From assembly GCF_002217395.1 (NCBI RefSeq), contig NZ_MUHD01000041.1, positions 1 through 37,365 of the forward strand: a stretch of 37,365 nucleotides of DNA, in the 5' to 3' direction. Shown in pieces: positions 25,239 through 33,855 of this stretch. The position numbers and the translations under genes are program-made. Source of the DNA: Flavobacterium plurextorum. Lineage in GTDB: Bacteria; Bacteroidota; Bacteroidia; Flavobacteriales; Flavobacteriaceae. How positions within the stretch are numbered: position 1 is the stretch's first letter; every line of letters begins with the position of its first letter. The notes below the pieces were generated by a model. That model made no database searches and was not told where the DNA came from. It saw only the letters and a program-made list of their open reading frames with translations.

Positions 25239-26927
25239 ATGAAAATATCAGGGGCAGAAGCCGTTATAAGATGTTTGTTAGAAGAAGGAGTAGACTTGGT
25301 TTATGGTTATCCAGGTGGAGCAATTATGCCAGTTTACGACGAATTATATAAATTTCAGGATCAGTTGCATCACGTATTAGTTCGTCATGAACAAGGTGCA
25401 ACACATGCAGCTCAAGGTTATGCTAGAGCTACAGGAAAAGTAGGTGTTGCAATTGCTACTTCAGGACCGGGTGCTACAAATTTAGTAACTGGAATTGCAG
25501 ATGCGCAGATCGATTCAACACCAATGGTTTGTATTACAGGACAAGTTGGAAGACATTTATTAGGTTCTGATGCTTTTCAGGAAACTGATATTATTGGAAT
25601 TTCAACTCCAGTTACAAAATGGAATTTTCAGATAACTGAAGCGTCTCAAATTCCAGAAATAATTGCAAAGGCATTTTATATTGCTCGTTCTGGTCGTCCA
25701 GGACCGGTTTTAATTGATATAACTAAAAATGCTCAATTTGACGTTTTTGATTATAGCTATGAAAAATGCAAAGGAATTAGAAGTTATGTTCCAGTTCCAA
25801 AGTTAAAATTAGATAAAGTGGCTGAAGCAGCAGCTTTGATTAATAGTGCAAAAAAACCTTTTATTGTTTTTGGACAAGGAATTATTCTAGGTAAAGCTGA
25901 AGCTGAATTTAAAGCTTTGGTTGAAAAATCAGGAATTCCGGCAGCTTGGACTATTTTAGGACTTTCGGCTTTGCCAACAGACCATCCGTTAAATGTTGGA
26001 ATGCTTGGAATGCACGGAAATTACGCTCCAAATTTATTGACAAATGAATGTGATGTTTTAATTGCATTCGGAATGCGTTTTGATGATCGTGTTACAGGTG
26101 ATTTAAAAACATATGCCAAACAGGCAAAAGTAATTCACTTTGAAATTGATCCTGCTGAGATTGATAAAAATGTAAAAACAGAAATAGCTGTTTTAGGAGA
26201 TGTAAGAGAGTCTCTTACGGCATTACTTCCTTTAATTGATGCTAAATCACATGATTTATGGCACAATGAATTTAAAGAACTGCATAAAATTGAGGTTGAA
26301 ACGGTGATAAACGAAGAGTTAAACCCAACAAACGGTAAAGGAATTTCGATGGGAGAAACCCTTGAAATGATCAATAAACACTCAAAAGGTGATGCTATTA
26401 TCGTTTCTGATGTTGGTCAGCACCAAATGTTTGCTTGTCGTTATGCGAAGTTTAATACATCAAAAAGTAATATTACTTCAGGCGGATTAGGAACAATGGG
26501 ATTTGCGCTTCCAGCGGCTATTGGTGCTAAAATGGGAAAACCTGAACGTGAAGTTGTTGCAATTATTGGTGATGGCGGATTCCAGATGACAATTCAAGAA
26601 TTGGGAACTATTTTTCAAACTCAGGTTCCAGTTAAAATTGTGGTATTAAACAACGAATTTTTAGGAATGGTGCGTCAGTGGCAAGAATTGTTTTTTGACA
26701 ATAGATATGCTTCAACAAAAATGATTAATCCAAATTTTGTTGCAATTGCAGAAGGGTATCATATTAAATCTAAAAAAGTAACGCAAAGAGAAGACTTGGA
26801 TGCAGCTGTGGCAGAAATGATGGCTTCAAAAGATTCTTATTTCTTAGAAGTTATGGTAGAAAAAGAGAATAACGTATTCCCAATGATTCCTACCGGAGCT
26901 TGTGTTTCAGAAATTAGATTAAGCTAA
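25239..26927 (+). CDS. ilvB: Acetolactate synthase, large (catalytic) subunit
   Basis: A ThDP-dependent enzyme of 562 residues forming acetolactate and acetohydroxybutyrate. The cofactor-activating Glu51 lies in VRHEQGATHAAQGYARATG, and the N-terminal GYPGGAIMPVYDEL is typical. The ThDP/Mg motif is IIGDGGFQMTIQELGT to VVLNNEFLGM. The mid FAD-type domain is present. Pyruvate oxidase and other relatives are excluded by the adjacent ilvN. It is preceded by two secreted unknowns in the same transcription direction. Confidence 0.96.
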   Translation: MKISGAEAVIRCLLEEGVDLVYGYPGGAIMPVYDELYKFQDQLHHVLVRHEQGATHAAQGYARATGKVGVAIATSGPGATNLVTGIADAQIDSTPMVCITGQVGRHLLGSDAFQETDIIGISTPVTKWNFQITEASQIPEIIAKAFYIARSGRPGPVLIDITKNAQFDVFDYSYEKCKGIRSYVPVPKLKLDKVAEAAALINSAKKPFIVFGQGIILGKAEAEFKALVEKSGIPAAWTILGLSALPTDHPLNVGMLGMHGNYAPNLLTNECDVLIAFGMRFDDRVTGDLKTYAKQAKVIHFEIDPAEIDKNVKTEIAVLGDVRESLTALLPLIDAKSHDLWHNEFKELHKIEVETVINEELNPTNGKGISMGETLEMINKHSKGDAIIVSDVGQHQMFACRYAKFNTSKSNITSGGLGTMGFALPAAIGAKMGKPEREVVAIIGDGGFQMTIQELGTIFQTQVPVKIVVLNNEFLGMVRQWQELFFDNRYASTKMINPNFVAIAEGYHIKSKKVTQREDLDAAVAEMMASKDSYFLEVMVEKENNVFPMIPTGACVSEIRLS

Positions 26928-26943
26928 AGAAAAAAAGTTTCAG

Positions 26944-26997
26944 GTTTCATGTTTTATTTGTTTCAAGTTCTAGAACCTGAAACCTAAAACATGAAAC
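26944..26997. repeat. Near-loopless palindrome in the ilvB-ilvN spacer
   Basis: Arms 26944-26971 and 26972-26997 meet at GTTCTAGAAC (26967-26976) and pair with one mismatch and a small bulge. The word GTTTCAGGTTTCA at 26937-26949 matches that of the hisB-hisH repeat. It contains an ATG at 26991 in frame with ilvN, which is probably not used. Confidence 0.8.
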
Positions 26998-27017
26998 AAA
27001 TAAAACTAAAAAACAAA

Positions 27018-27539
27018 ATGGAAGATAAAACATTTACCATATCGGTATATTCAGAAAATAACGTGGGCTTGTTGAATAGAATATCGGGGATTTTCTTAAA
27101 GCGTCACATTAATATATTAAGTTTAAACGTATCAGAATCAGAAATAGAAAATGTTTCTAGATTTATCATTGTGGTAAACACAACTGAAAAATGGGTTCAG
27201 AATATTGTTGGACAAATCGAAAAACAGATTGAAGTTATAAAAGCTTTTTATCATACTGACGAAGAAACTATTTTCTTAGAAAATGCTTTGTTTAAAATAC
27301 AATCAAGTTTGTTGTTTGATGAAAAACAAATTCAAAACATCATCAAAGACAGTCAGTCTACGATTGTAACCGTTTCAAGAGATTTCTTTGTGATTTCTAA
27401 ATCTGGAAGACGTTCTGAAATAGAAGAATTGTATGCAAAGTTCAAGCCTTACGGTATTATGCAGTTTGTACGTTCTGGGCGAATTTCGGTTTCTAAAGAA
27501 AAAATGGAAATTTCCTCTTTATTAGAGACTTTTAAATAG
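27018..27539 (+). CDS. ilvN: Acetolactate synthase, small (regulatory) subunit
   Basis: A regulatory ACT-domain protein of 173 residues that binds valine or related amino acids and activates IlvB. The N-terminal TFTISVYSENNVGLLNRISGIFLKRHINI is the ACT fold; SESEIENVSRFIIVV follows, with the C-terminal domain after about residue 85. The ATG at 27018 (MEDKTFTI) gives the usual start; an in-frame ATG at 26991 lies inside the palindrome and would add nine Lys/Asn-rich residues. Confidence 0.94.
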   Translation: MEDKTFTISVYSENNVGLLNRISGIFLKRHINILSLNVSESEIENVSRFIIVVNTTEKWVQNIVGQIEKQIEVIKAFYHTDEETIFLENALFKIQSSLLFDEKQIQNIIKDSQSTIVTVSRDFFVISKSGRRSEIEELYAKFKPYGIMQFVRSGRISVSKEKMEISSLLETFK

Positions 27540-27626
27540 TAACAATTATACAGTGGTTTTAGGATCACAAACATTTATAGATTAATCAATTATTAAATTT
27601 CATTTCATTAAATATTTTAAAACAAA

Positions 27627-29096
27627 ATGGCAAATTATTTCAATACATTACCGCTTAGATTACAATTAGAACAATTAGGAGTTTGCGAATTTATGGAGCA
27701 ATCAGAATTTGCAGACGGAATTTCAGCATTAGCAGGAAAAAAAGTTGTTATTGTAGGTTGTGGTGCACAAGGTTTGAATCAAGGTTTAAATATGAGAGAT
27801 TCTGGTTTAGATATTTCTTATGCATTGCGTGCAGATGCAATTGCAGAAAAAAGAGCTTCATATAAAAATGCAACTGAAAATGGTTTTAAAGTAGGTACTT
27901 ATGAAGAATTAATTCCAACTGCTGATTTAGTTTGTAATCTTACACCAGATAAACAACACACGGCTGTAGTAACTGCTATTATGCCATTAATGAAAGAAGG
28001 ATCGACTTTAGCATATTCTCACGGTTTTAATATTGTTGAAGAAGGAATGCAGATTCGTAAAGATATTACAGTAATTATGTGTGCTCCTAAATGTCCAGGA
28101 TCTGAGGTGCGTGAAGAGTACAAAAGAGGATTTGGTGTGCCAACACTTATCGCTGTTCACCCAGAGAATGATCCAAATGGTTTTGGTTTAGATCAAGCAA
28201 AAGCATACGCTGTAGCAACTGGCGGACATAAAGCAGGAGTTTTAAGATCATCTTTCGTAGCTGAAGTAAAATCAGATTTAATGGGTGAGCAAACAATTCT
28301 TTGCGGATTATTGCAAACTGGTTCTATTTTATGTTTTGATAAAATGGTTGAAAAAGGAATCGATGCTGCTTATGCTTCAAAATTAATTCAATATGGATGG
28401 GAAACTATCACTGAAGCTTTGAAACATGGTGGTATTACAAATATGATGGATCGTTTATCAAATCCTGCAAAAATTGAAGCTTATGAACTTGCAGAAGAAT
28501 TGAAAGATATTATGCGTCCGTTATTCCAAAAACACCAAGATGATATCATTTCTGGAGAATTCTCAAGAACTATGATGATTGACTGGGCAAATGACGATGT
28601 TAATTTATTGAAATGGAGAGCTGCAACTGGAGAAACTAACTTCGAGAAAACTGCACCGCAAGAAGCTGCAATCTCTGAGCAGGAATATTTTGATAATGGA
28701 GTTTTAATGATTGCAATGGTAAAAGCTGGTGTTGAATTGGCTTTTGAAACTATGACTGAAGCAGGAATTATTGAAGAATCGGCTTATTATGAGTCTCTTC
28801 ACGAATTGCCGTTAATTGCAAACACGATTGCAAGAAAGAAATTGTTCGAAATGAACCGTGTAATTTCTGATACTGCTGAGTATGGTTGTTATTTATTTGA
28901 TCACGCTTGCAAACCATTATTGACTGAGTTCATGAAAACTGTTGAAACTAATATAATTGGAAAACCATTCTCAACTTCAAACGGAGTAGATAATGCTGTT
29001 TTAATTGCTGTTAATAAAGAGATTCGTCAACATCCTATCGAAGAAGTAGGAGCGTGGTTAAGAGAGTCTATGACTGCAATGAAAAAAATTGGATAA
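27627..29096 (+). CDS. ilvC: Ketol-acid reductoisomerase, class II
   Basis: KARI converts acetolactate into dihydroxyisovalerate using NADPH and Mg2+. The 489-residue length marks the long class II form with a duplicated C-terminal knotted domain. The Rossmann motif GCGAQGLNQG starts at residue 44, with CAPKCPGSEVREEYKRGFGVPTLIAVH and later the metal-ligand segments DLMGEQTILCG and ELAEELK. It is the final ilv gene in this operon; threonine deaminase (ilvA) is not in the window. Confidence 0.97.
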   Translation: MANYFNTLPLRLQLEQLGVCEFMEQSEFADGISALAGKKVVIVGCGAQGLNQGLNMRDSGLDISYALRADAIAEKRASYKNATENGFKVGTYEELIPTADLVCNLTPDKQHTAVVTAIMPLMKEGSTLAYSHGFNIVEEGMQIRKDITVIMCAPKCPGSEVREEYKRGFGVPTLIAVHPENDPNGFGLDQAKAYAVATGGHKAGVLRSSFVAEVKSDLMGEQTILCGLLQTGSILCFDKMVEKGIDAAYASKLIQYGWETITEALKHGGITNMMDRLSNPAKIEAYELAEELKDIMRPLFQKHQDDIISGEFSRTMMIDWANDDVNLLKWRAATGETNFEKTAPQEAAISEQEYFDNGVLMIAMVKAGVELAFETMTEAGIIEESAYYESLHELPLIANTIARKKLFEMNRVISDTAEYGCYLFDHACKPLLTEFMKTVETNIIGKPFSTSNGVDNAVLIAVNKEIRQHPIEEVGAWLRESMTAMKKIG

Positions 29097-29439
29097 TAAA
29101 TTTGGGAATTTCTATACATACAAATGTAATGGAGTTTGCACTGTATCAATGTTTTAGATTAATATTTTGAATTAGTAAGCACTTATTAAAAAAAAATAGA
29201 TATAGATGCATGATGCATTCACTTAACTTCGATTGTTTAAGCAAGTTAAGTGAAGCAGATCCCTTAAAAAGGGTATGTTTTTTAAGAAAATGTACTTGTT
29301 GAAATTTCTTTTTTAATTAATAAGGATGCTGCTATTTTCAAAATAGAAAAAGCATTGTAATGTAGAATTACAGAATTAATTGTTATTGAAATTTGTTAAT
29401 GTAAAAAGGTATGATAGTTTAGTTTGTCATACCTTTTTT
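29097..29439 (+). other. Structured transcribed region and terminator after ilvC
   Basis: No gene is apparent. A 12-bp perfect hairpin (29218-29229 with 29243-29254) carries the TTCACTTAACTT arm, next to a repeated ATGCAT word and a CCCTT/AAGGG hairpin (29261-29273). A 12-bp terminator stem (29403-29414 with 29427-29438) with T run ends the region. It is either a long 3' end of the ilv transcript or a separate small RNA. The remaining bases to 29598 are AT-rich upstream DNA of the next gene. Confidence 0.5.
29403..29439 (+). terminator. Intrinsic terminator downstream of ilvC
   Basis: Arms AAAAAGGTATGA (29403-29414) and TCATACCTTTTT (29427-29438) with a 12-base loop, ending in a T run at 29434-29439. 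Confidence 0.85.
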
Positions 29440-29598
29440 CAATTTACATTTTATTTCAAAAATGTATTTTTTTAGAATAACTTCAAAAAAAACGAGTATT
29501 TTTTTTAATATGTGTTTTTTTTTGATAAAATTTATAAATTAAATAATTTTAAGAATAGACTGAGATTTAATACTTTTATAAAAAAATTCCACAAACAT

Positions 29599-31506
29599 AT
29601 GAGTTATTATAAAATTGAAAATTTAGAACAATATTTTAAACATTACAATAAGTCAATAAGGGAGCCAAGAAAATTTTGGGGGAAAATTGCAGAAGAAAAT
29701 TTTACTTGGTACCAACAATGGGAAAAAGTAGTTGATTTTAATATGGCTGATGCCGAAGTAAAATGGTTTACTGAAGCGAAAGTAAATATTACTAAAAATT
29801 GTATTGATAGACACTTAAGTAAAAGAGGTGAAAAAACGGCAATTATTTTTGAACCGAATGATCCGTCTGAAAGTGCTTTACATATAACTTATAATGAATT
29901 ATACGAGCGAGTTTCTAAAATGGCGAATGTTTTGCGTGAGCAAGGTGTACGTAAAGGAGACCGTGTTTGTATTTATTTGCCAATGATTCCTGAGCTTGCT
30001 GTTTCAGTTTTGGCTTGTGCAAGAATTGGTGCTATTCACTCTGTAATTTTTGCAGGATTCTCTGCTTCAGCAGTATCTGCGAGAATTAATGACTGCGAAT
30101 GTAAAATGGTTATTACATCTGATGGTGGTTACAGAGGAAACAAAACAATTGATTTAAAAGGTATTGTTGACGAAGCATTAGACAGCTGTCCGTCAGTTTC
30201 TAAAGTTTTGGTTGTAAAAAGAACTAAAACTGAAGTTGCGATGAAAGAAGGTCGTGACGAATGGTTACAGCCTTTATTAGATGCTGCTTTAGATAATAGT
30301 GTAGCCGAAATTATGGATGCAGAAGATCCGTTGTTTATTTTGTATACTTCTGGATCAACTGGTAAGCCAAAAGGAATGGTTCATACCACAGCTGGATATA
30401 TGGTTTATACAGCTTATACATTTAAAAATGTTTTTAGTTACGAGGAAAATGATATTTTCTGGTGTACTGCTGACATTGGTTGGATTACTGGTCACTCTTA
30501 TATATTATACGGACCGTTATTAAACGGAGGAACTACTGTAATTTTTGAAGGAGTTCCATCTTATCCAGATTTCAGCCGTTTTTGGGATATTATCGAAAAA
30601 CATAAAATCACACAATTTTACACAGCACCAACTGCAATACGTTCGTTAGCCAAAGAAAGTTTAGATTATATTCAAAAGTATCCTCTAAAATCTCTTAAAG
30701 TTATCGGATCAGTTGGAGAACCAATCAACGAAGAAGCTTGGCACTGGTTTAATGATCACGTTGGAGATAAAAGATGTCCAGTTGTTGATACTTGGTGGCA
30801 GACAGAAACTGGTGGAATTATGATTTCGCCAATTGCATTTGTAACACCAACAAAACCAACATATGCGACTTTACCTTTACCTGGAGTTCAGCCTGTTTTA
30901 ATGGATGAAAAACGTAATGAGATTGAAGGAAACCAAGTAGTTGGAAGTTTATGTATTAAGTTTCCTTGGCCGGGAATTGCCAGAACTATTTGGGGAGATC
31001 ACCAACGTTACAAAGACACTTATTTCTCTGCTTTCCCAGGTAAATATTTTACAGGAGACGGAGCTTTAAGAGACGAAGTTGGATATTATAGAATTACAGG
31101 TAGAGTAGATGATGTTGTAATTGTTTCTGGTCACAACTTAGGAACTGCTCCAATCGAAGATGCGATCAATGAGCATCCTGCAGTAGCAGAATCTGCAATT
31201 GTTGGATTCCCTCATGATATTAAAGGAAATGCTTTGTATGGTTTCGTTATTCTTAAAGAAACAGGAGAAGTTAGAGATAGATCAAACTTAAGTAAAGAGA
31301 TCAATCAATATATTTCTGATCACATTGGACCAATCGCAAAATTAGATAAAATTCAATTCGTTTCTGGTTTGCCAAAAACAAGATCTGGAAAAATTATGCG
31401 TAGAATTTTACGTAAAATAGCTGAAGGTGATTTCTCTAATTTTGGAGATACTTCAACATTATTGAATCCTGAAATTGTAGAAATAATTACAAAAGAAAGA
31501 GTTTAA
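29599..31506 (+). CDS. acs: Acetyl-CoA synthetase (AMP-forming)
   Basis: An ANL-superfamily enzyme of 635 residues activating acetate with ATP and CoA. Motifs are YTSGSTGKPKG (249-259), TWWQTETGG (398-406), YRITGRVDDVVIVSGHNLG near 530, and the C-terminal lysine Lys598 in PKTRSGKIMRR, which in the family is the site of reversible acetylation. The frame is open further upstream to 29512, but similarity begins at SYYKIENLEQYF, so the ATG at 29599 is chosen. Acetyl-CoA feeds leucine synthesis, but a direct regulatory link is not shown. Confidence 0.94.
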   Translation: MSYYKIENLEQYFKHYNKSIREPRKFWGKIAEENFTWYQQWEKVVDFNMADAEVKWFTEAKVNITKNCIDRHLSKRGEKTAIIFEPNDPSESALHITYNELYERVSKMANVLREQGVRKGDRVCIYLPMIPELAVSVLACARIGAIHSVIFAGFSASAVSARINDCECKMVITSDGGYRGNKTIDLKGIVDEALDSCPSVSKVLVVKRTKTEVAMKEGRDEWLQPLLDAALDNSVAEIMDAEDPLFILYTSGSTGKPKGMVHTTAGYMVYTAYTFKNVFSYEENDIFWCTADIGWITGHSYILYGPLLNGGTTVIFEGVPSYPDFSRFWDIIEKHKITQFYTAPTAIRSLAKESLDYIQKYPLKSLKVIGSVGEPINEEAWHWFNDHVGDKRCPVVDTWWQTETGGIMISPIAFVTPTKPTYATLPLPGVQPVLMDEKRNEIEGNQVVGSLCIKFPWPGIARTIWGDHQRYKDTYFSAFPGKYFTGDGALRDEVGYYRITGRVDDVVIVSGHNLGTAPIEDAINEHPAVAESAIVGFPHDIKGNALYGFVILKETGEVRDRSNLSKEINQYISDHIGPIAKLDKIQFVSGLPKTRSGKIMRRILRKIAEGDFSNFGDTSTLLNPEIVEIITKERV

Positions 31507-31524
31507 TTTAATTAAGCAGATATA

Positions 31525-31564
31525 AAAAAAATAAGCCGTCTCATTTGAGACGGCTTATTTTTTT
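31525..31564. terminator. Bidirectional terminator between acs and the ABC exporter gene
   Basis: An 18-bp stem (31525-31542 with 31547-31564) around a four-base loop, with A and T runs at its outer ends, serving both convergent genes. Confidence 0.93.
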
Positions 31565-31576
31565 ATTGAATCTATA

Positions 31577-33367
31577 CTAAGAATTGCTAAATTGAAGATT
31601 ACTAAGGTTTTTGTAAATTCCGTTTTCTAAATTTATCAATTCCTGATGTGTACCTTCTTCGGTAATTCTACCATTGTCTAACACCAAAATTTTATCTGCA
31701 TTTCTGATTGTCGAAAGTCGGTGTGCAATGATGATACTTGTTCTTCCTTCCATTAATATTTCTAAAGCTTCCTGAACTAGTTTTTCGCTTTCGCTGTCTA
31801 GTGATGAAGTTGCTTCGTCTAAGATCAAAATACTGGGGTTTTTAAGCAGCGCTCTCGCAATAGCAATACGCTGACGTTGTCCTCCTGATAATTTAACACC
31901 GCGTTCTCCAACTAAAGTCTCAAATTTTTCTGGGAAACCGTCGATAAAATTGAAAGCGTTTGCTTGTTTTGCAGCTGCTACAATTTCTTCCTCTGATGCA
32001 TTTGGTTTACCATAAGCAATGTTTTCTTTTATGGTACCTCCAAACAATATAACATCCTGAGGTACTATACTCATATTGCCACGAAGATTTTCTAAATCGT
32101 ATTCATAAATATTTTTGCCATCAACTGTAATTTCTCCTGAAGTGATATCGTAAAAACGAAGAAGTAAAGATGAAATTGTAGATTTTCCTGCGCCGCTAGG
32201 GCCAACAATTGCAATTTTTTGTCCGAAATCTGCAGTGAAGTTTACATCTTTAAGTACTTGTACTTCTTTACGAGAAGGATAACTAAAGGCTACGTTTTTG
32301 AAAGTAACATTTCCTTTTATTTTTTCTAGAACTGATGCATTTGGTTTAGCATTAATCTCTTCTGGTTTTTCTTCTAATAATTCAAAAACACGCTCGGTAG
32401 CTCCAACAGCTTTTTGTATCTGCGCATACATTTCGGCAATTCCGCCAAAAGATGCTCCAATAAAAGTGGTGTAAAGTACAAAAGAAATTAAATCTCCAAC
32501 TCCTTCAACTTCTCCTTTTATGGTTAATGTGATGCCATACCAAACTACAGCTACTACGCATCCAAAAAGGCATAATATAATGAAGGAAGCAAAGTAACCT
32601 CTATATTGACCGCCTTTGATGGCAATTTTTACAATTTCTTTGATTTTATTTTTGTAACGCTGAATTTCATACCATTCGTTAGCAAAAGCTTTCACATTGC
32701 TTATTCCTTGTAATGTCTCCTCAACAATTACTTGGCTCTCGGCAACTTTATCTTGAGTTTTCTTTCCGTATTTACGAATGAATCTTCCAAATACAACTGC
32801 AGCCACAGCAACTACCGGCACAATTGCCAGCATCATAAGAGTTAATTTCGGACTTATGCTTCCTAATATTACAAAGCCTCCAATAATCAATATAAGCTGA
32901 CGTAGAAACTCTGCGATTGTTGTGGTGAAAGTATCTTGCAATTGTGATATATCTGCACTTATTCGGCTGTTTAGTTCTCCTACGCGTTTTTGTGAATAGA
33001 ATGACATTGGCAGCTTAACCAGGTTTTCATATAAGGCAAAACGAATGTTAGATAATGAGTTTTCGGTAAAGTTTACGAAAAGTGAAATCCTGAAGAAAGA
33101 GAATATTGCCTGTAATGTTAAAATAACCATTAATCCTACAGCAATTTCATTGGCTCTGCTTAGATCTTTATTAGTTACGCAATCTACCAGCATTCCCATT
33201 AATTTAGGAAAGGCAAGGGCAGTAGCGCTGGTTAGTAGTAGAAAAATTAAGCCTAGAAAAAATTTCCATTTATGGTTTTTACCGTATTTAAAAATTCTGA
33301 GTGCTTTTTGAAGAGAATTAGAGTCTAATTTAGCTTTTGGTAAATCGTTTTCTTGAAATCTTGCCAT
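31577..33367 (-). CDS. ABC exporter, fused permease and ATPase (MsbA-like half transporter)
   Basis: A 596-residue type IV exporter half-molecule with about six transmembrane helices in residues 35-310 and a nucleotide-binding domain after about 355. Walker A is GPSGAGKS (389-396), the signature is LSGGQRQRIAIARALL, Walker B is ILILDEATSSLD, and the switch His is in IIIAHRLST. It works as a homo- or heterodimer; no partner lies nearby. It lacks an N-terminal C39 peptidase domain, so it is not an evident exporter for the double-glycine peptide. Lipid or drug export is likely. The ATG at 33367 is preferred over a TTG at 33379, because a promoter at 33391-33421 would leave almost no leader to the latter. 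Confidence 0.88.
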   Translation of the reverse strand: MARFQENDLPKAKLDSNSLQKALRIFKYGKNHKWKFFLGLIFLLLTSATALAFPKLMGMLVDCVTNKDLSRANEIAVGLMVILTLQAIFSFFRISLFVNFTENSLSNIRFALYENLVKLPMSFYSQKRVGELNSRISADISQLQDTFTTTIAEFLRQLILIIGGFVILGSISPKLTLMMLAIVPVVAVAAVVFGRFIRKYGKKTQDKVAESQVIVEETLQGISNVKAFANEWYEIQRYKNKIKEIVKIAIKGGQYRGYFASFIILCLFGCVVAVVWYGITLTIKGEVEGVGDLISFVLYTTFIGASFGGIAEMYAQIQKAVGATERVFELLEEKPEEINAKPNASVLEKIKGNVTFKNVAFSYPSRKEVQVLKDVNFTADFGQKIAIVGPSGAGKSTISSLLLRFYDITSGEITVDGKNIYEYDLENLRGNMSIVPQDVILFGGTIKENIAYGKPNASEEEIVAAAKQANAFNFIDGFPEKFETLVGERGVKLSGGQRQRIAIARALLKNPSILILDEATSSLDSESEKLVQEALEILMEGRTSIIIAHRLSTIRNADKILVLDNGRITEEGTHQELINLENGIYKNLSNLQFSNS

Positions 33368-33390
33368 TTGTATATACAATTAAAGTATTG

Positions 33391-33421
33391 CAAATGTATA
33401 ACTATAGCAAGCGAATACAAA
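33391..33421 (-). promoter_or_regulatory. Promoter of the ABC exporter gene
   Basis: The reverse strand reads TTTG (complement of 33418-33421), 19 bases, then TACATTTG (complement of 33391-33398): an exact fit to the Bacteroidota promoter. Confidence 0.75.
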
Positions 33422-33565
33422 GTGTTATTATAAATTAGACATTCAGATTTTGCTTTTTAACTAAATTGTAAGAAAATAATGGTTTTTGTATTTTGCTTAA
33501 AAAGCTGAAAAATAGATTGGTAAATATAAAAGCTAAAAAATATTTCATTTTTTTTAAAAATATGC

Positions 33566-33595
33566 TTGTAAATACGAAATCTAGCTGTATATTTG
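33566..33595 (+). promoter_or_regulatory. Promoter of tRNA-Val
   Basis: TTG (33566-33568), 19 bases, then TATATTTG (33588-33595), 38 bases before the tRNA. Confidence 0.7.
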
Positions 33596-33633
33596 CACTC
33601 GCAATCACGAAATGATAGCAACCTAGTAAAATA

Positions 33634-33708
33634 GGGCGATTAGCTCAGCTGGTTCAGAGCACCTCGTTTACACCGAGGGGGTCGGGGGTTCGAACCCCTC
33701 ATCGCCCA
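33634..33708 (+). tRNA. tRNA-Val (UAC)
   Basis: The cloverleaf is intact: acceptor stem GGGCGAT/ATCGCCC, D-arm TAGCTCAGCTGGTTCAGAGC, anticodon stem CCTCG/CGAGG with loop TTTACAC and anticodon TAC at 33669-33671, and a T-arm with GGTTCGAACC. The discriminator base is A at 33708; the terminal CCA is not encoded. Confidence 0.97.
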
Positions 33709-33717
33709 CAGAATTCT

Positions 33718-33756
33718 AAAAACTCCAAAGTCATTTGATTTTGGAGTTTTTTTTTT
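33718..33756 (+). terminator. Terminator after tRNA-Val
   Basis: A 12-bp stem (33718-33729 with 33740-33751) followed by T residues to 33756. It may also work on the reverse strand for the sulfatase gene, which ends at 33856. Confidence 0.88.
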
Positions 33757-33855
33757 AGAGTACTATCTAATTAATTATTAAAAATAGCATTTGTTTGTTG
33801 ATTTGGACTATTTAAGGTTTGGAACACAATATTGAAAACTTTTTCTTGTCCGATT

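Noticed and set aside
26991..27017. Upstream ATG for ilvN
   Set aside because: It lies within the palindrome and adds nine low-complexity residues before the conserved ACT start.
29512..29598. Upstream start for acetyl-CoA synthetase
   Set aside because: The 29 extra residues are low-complexity, encoded by AT-rich DNA; the conserved sequence starts at 29599.
31577..33367. ABC exporter as the dedicated exporter of the double-glycine peptide
   Set aside because: It has no N-terminal C39 peptidase domain, lies 15 kb away and has its own promoter.
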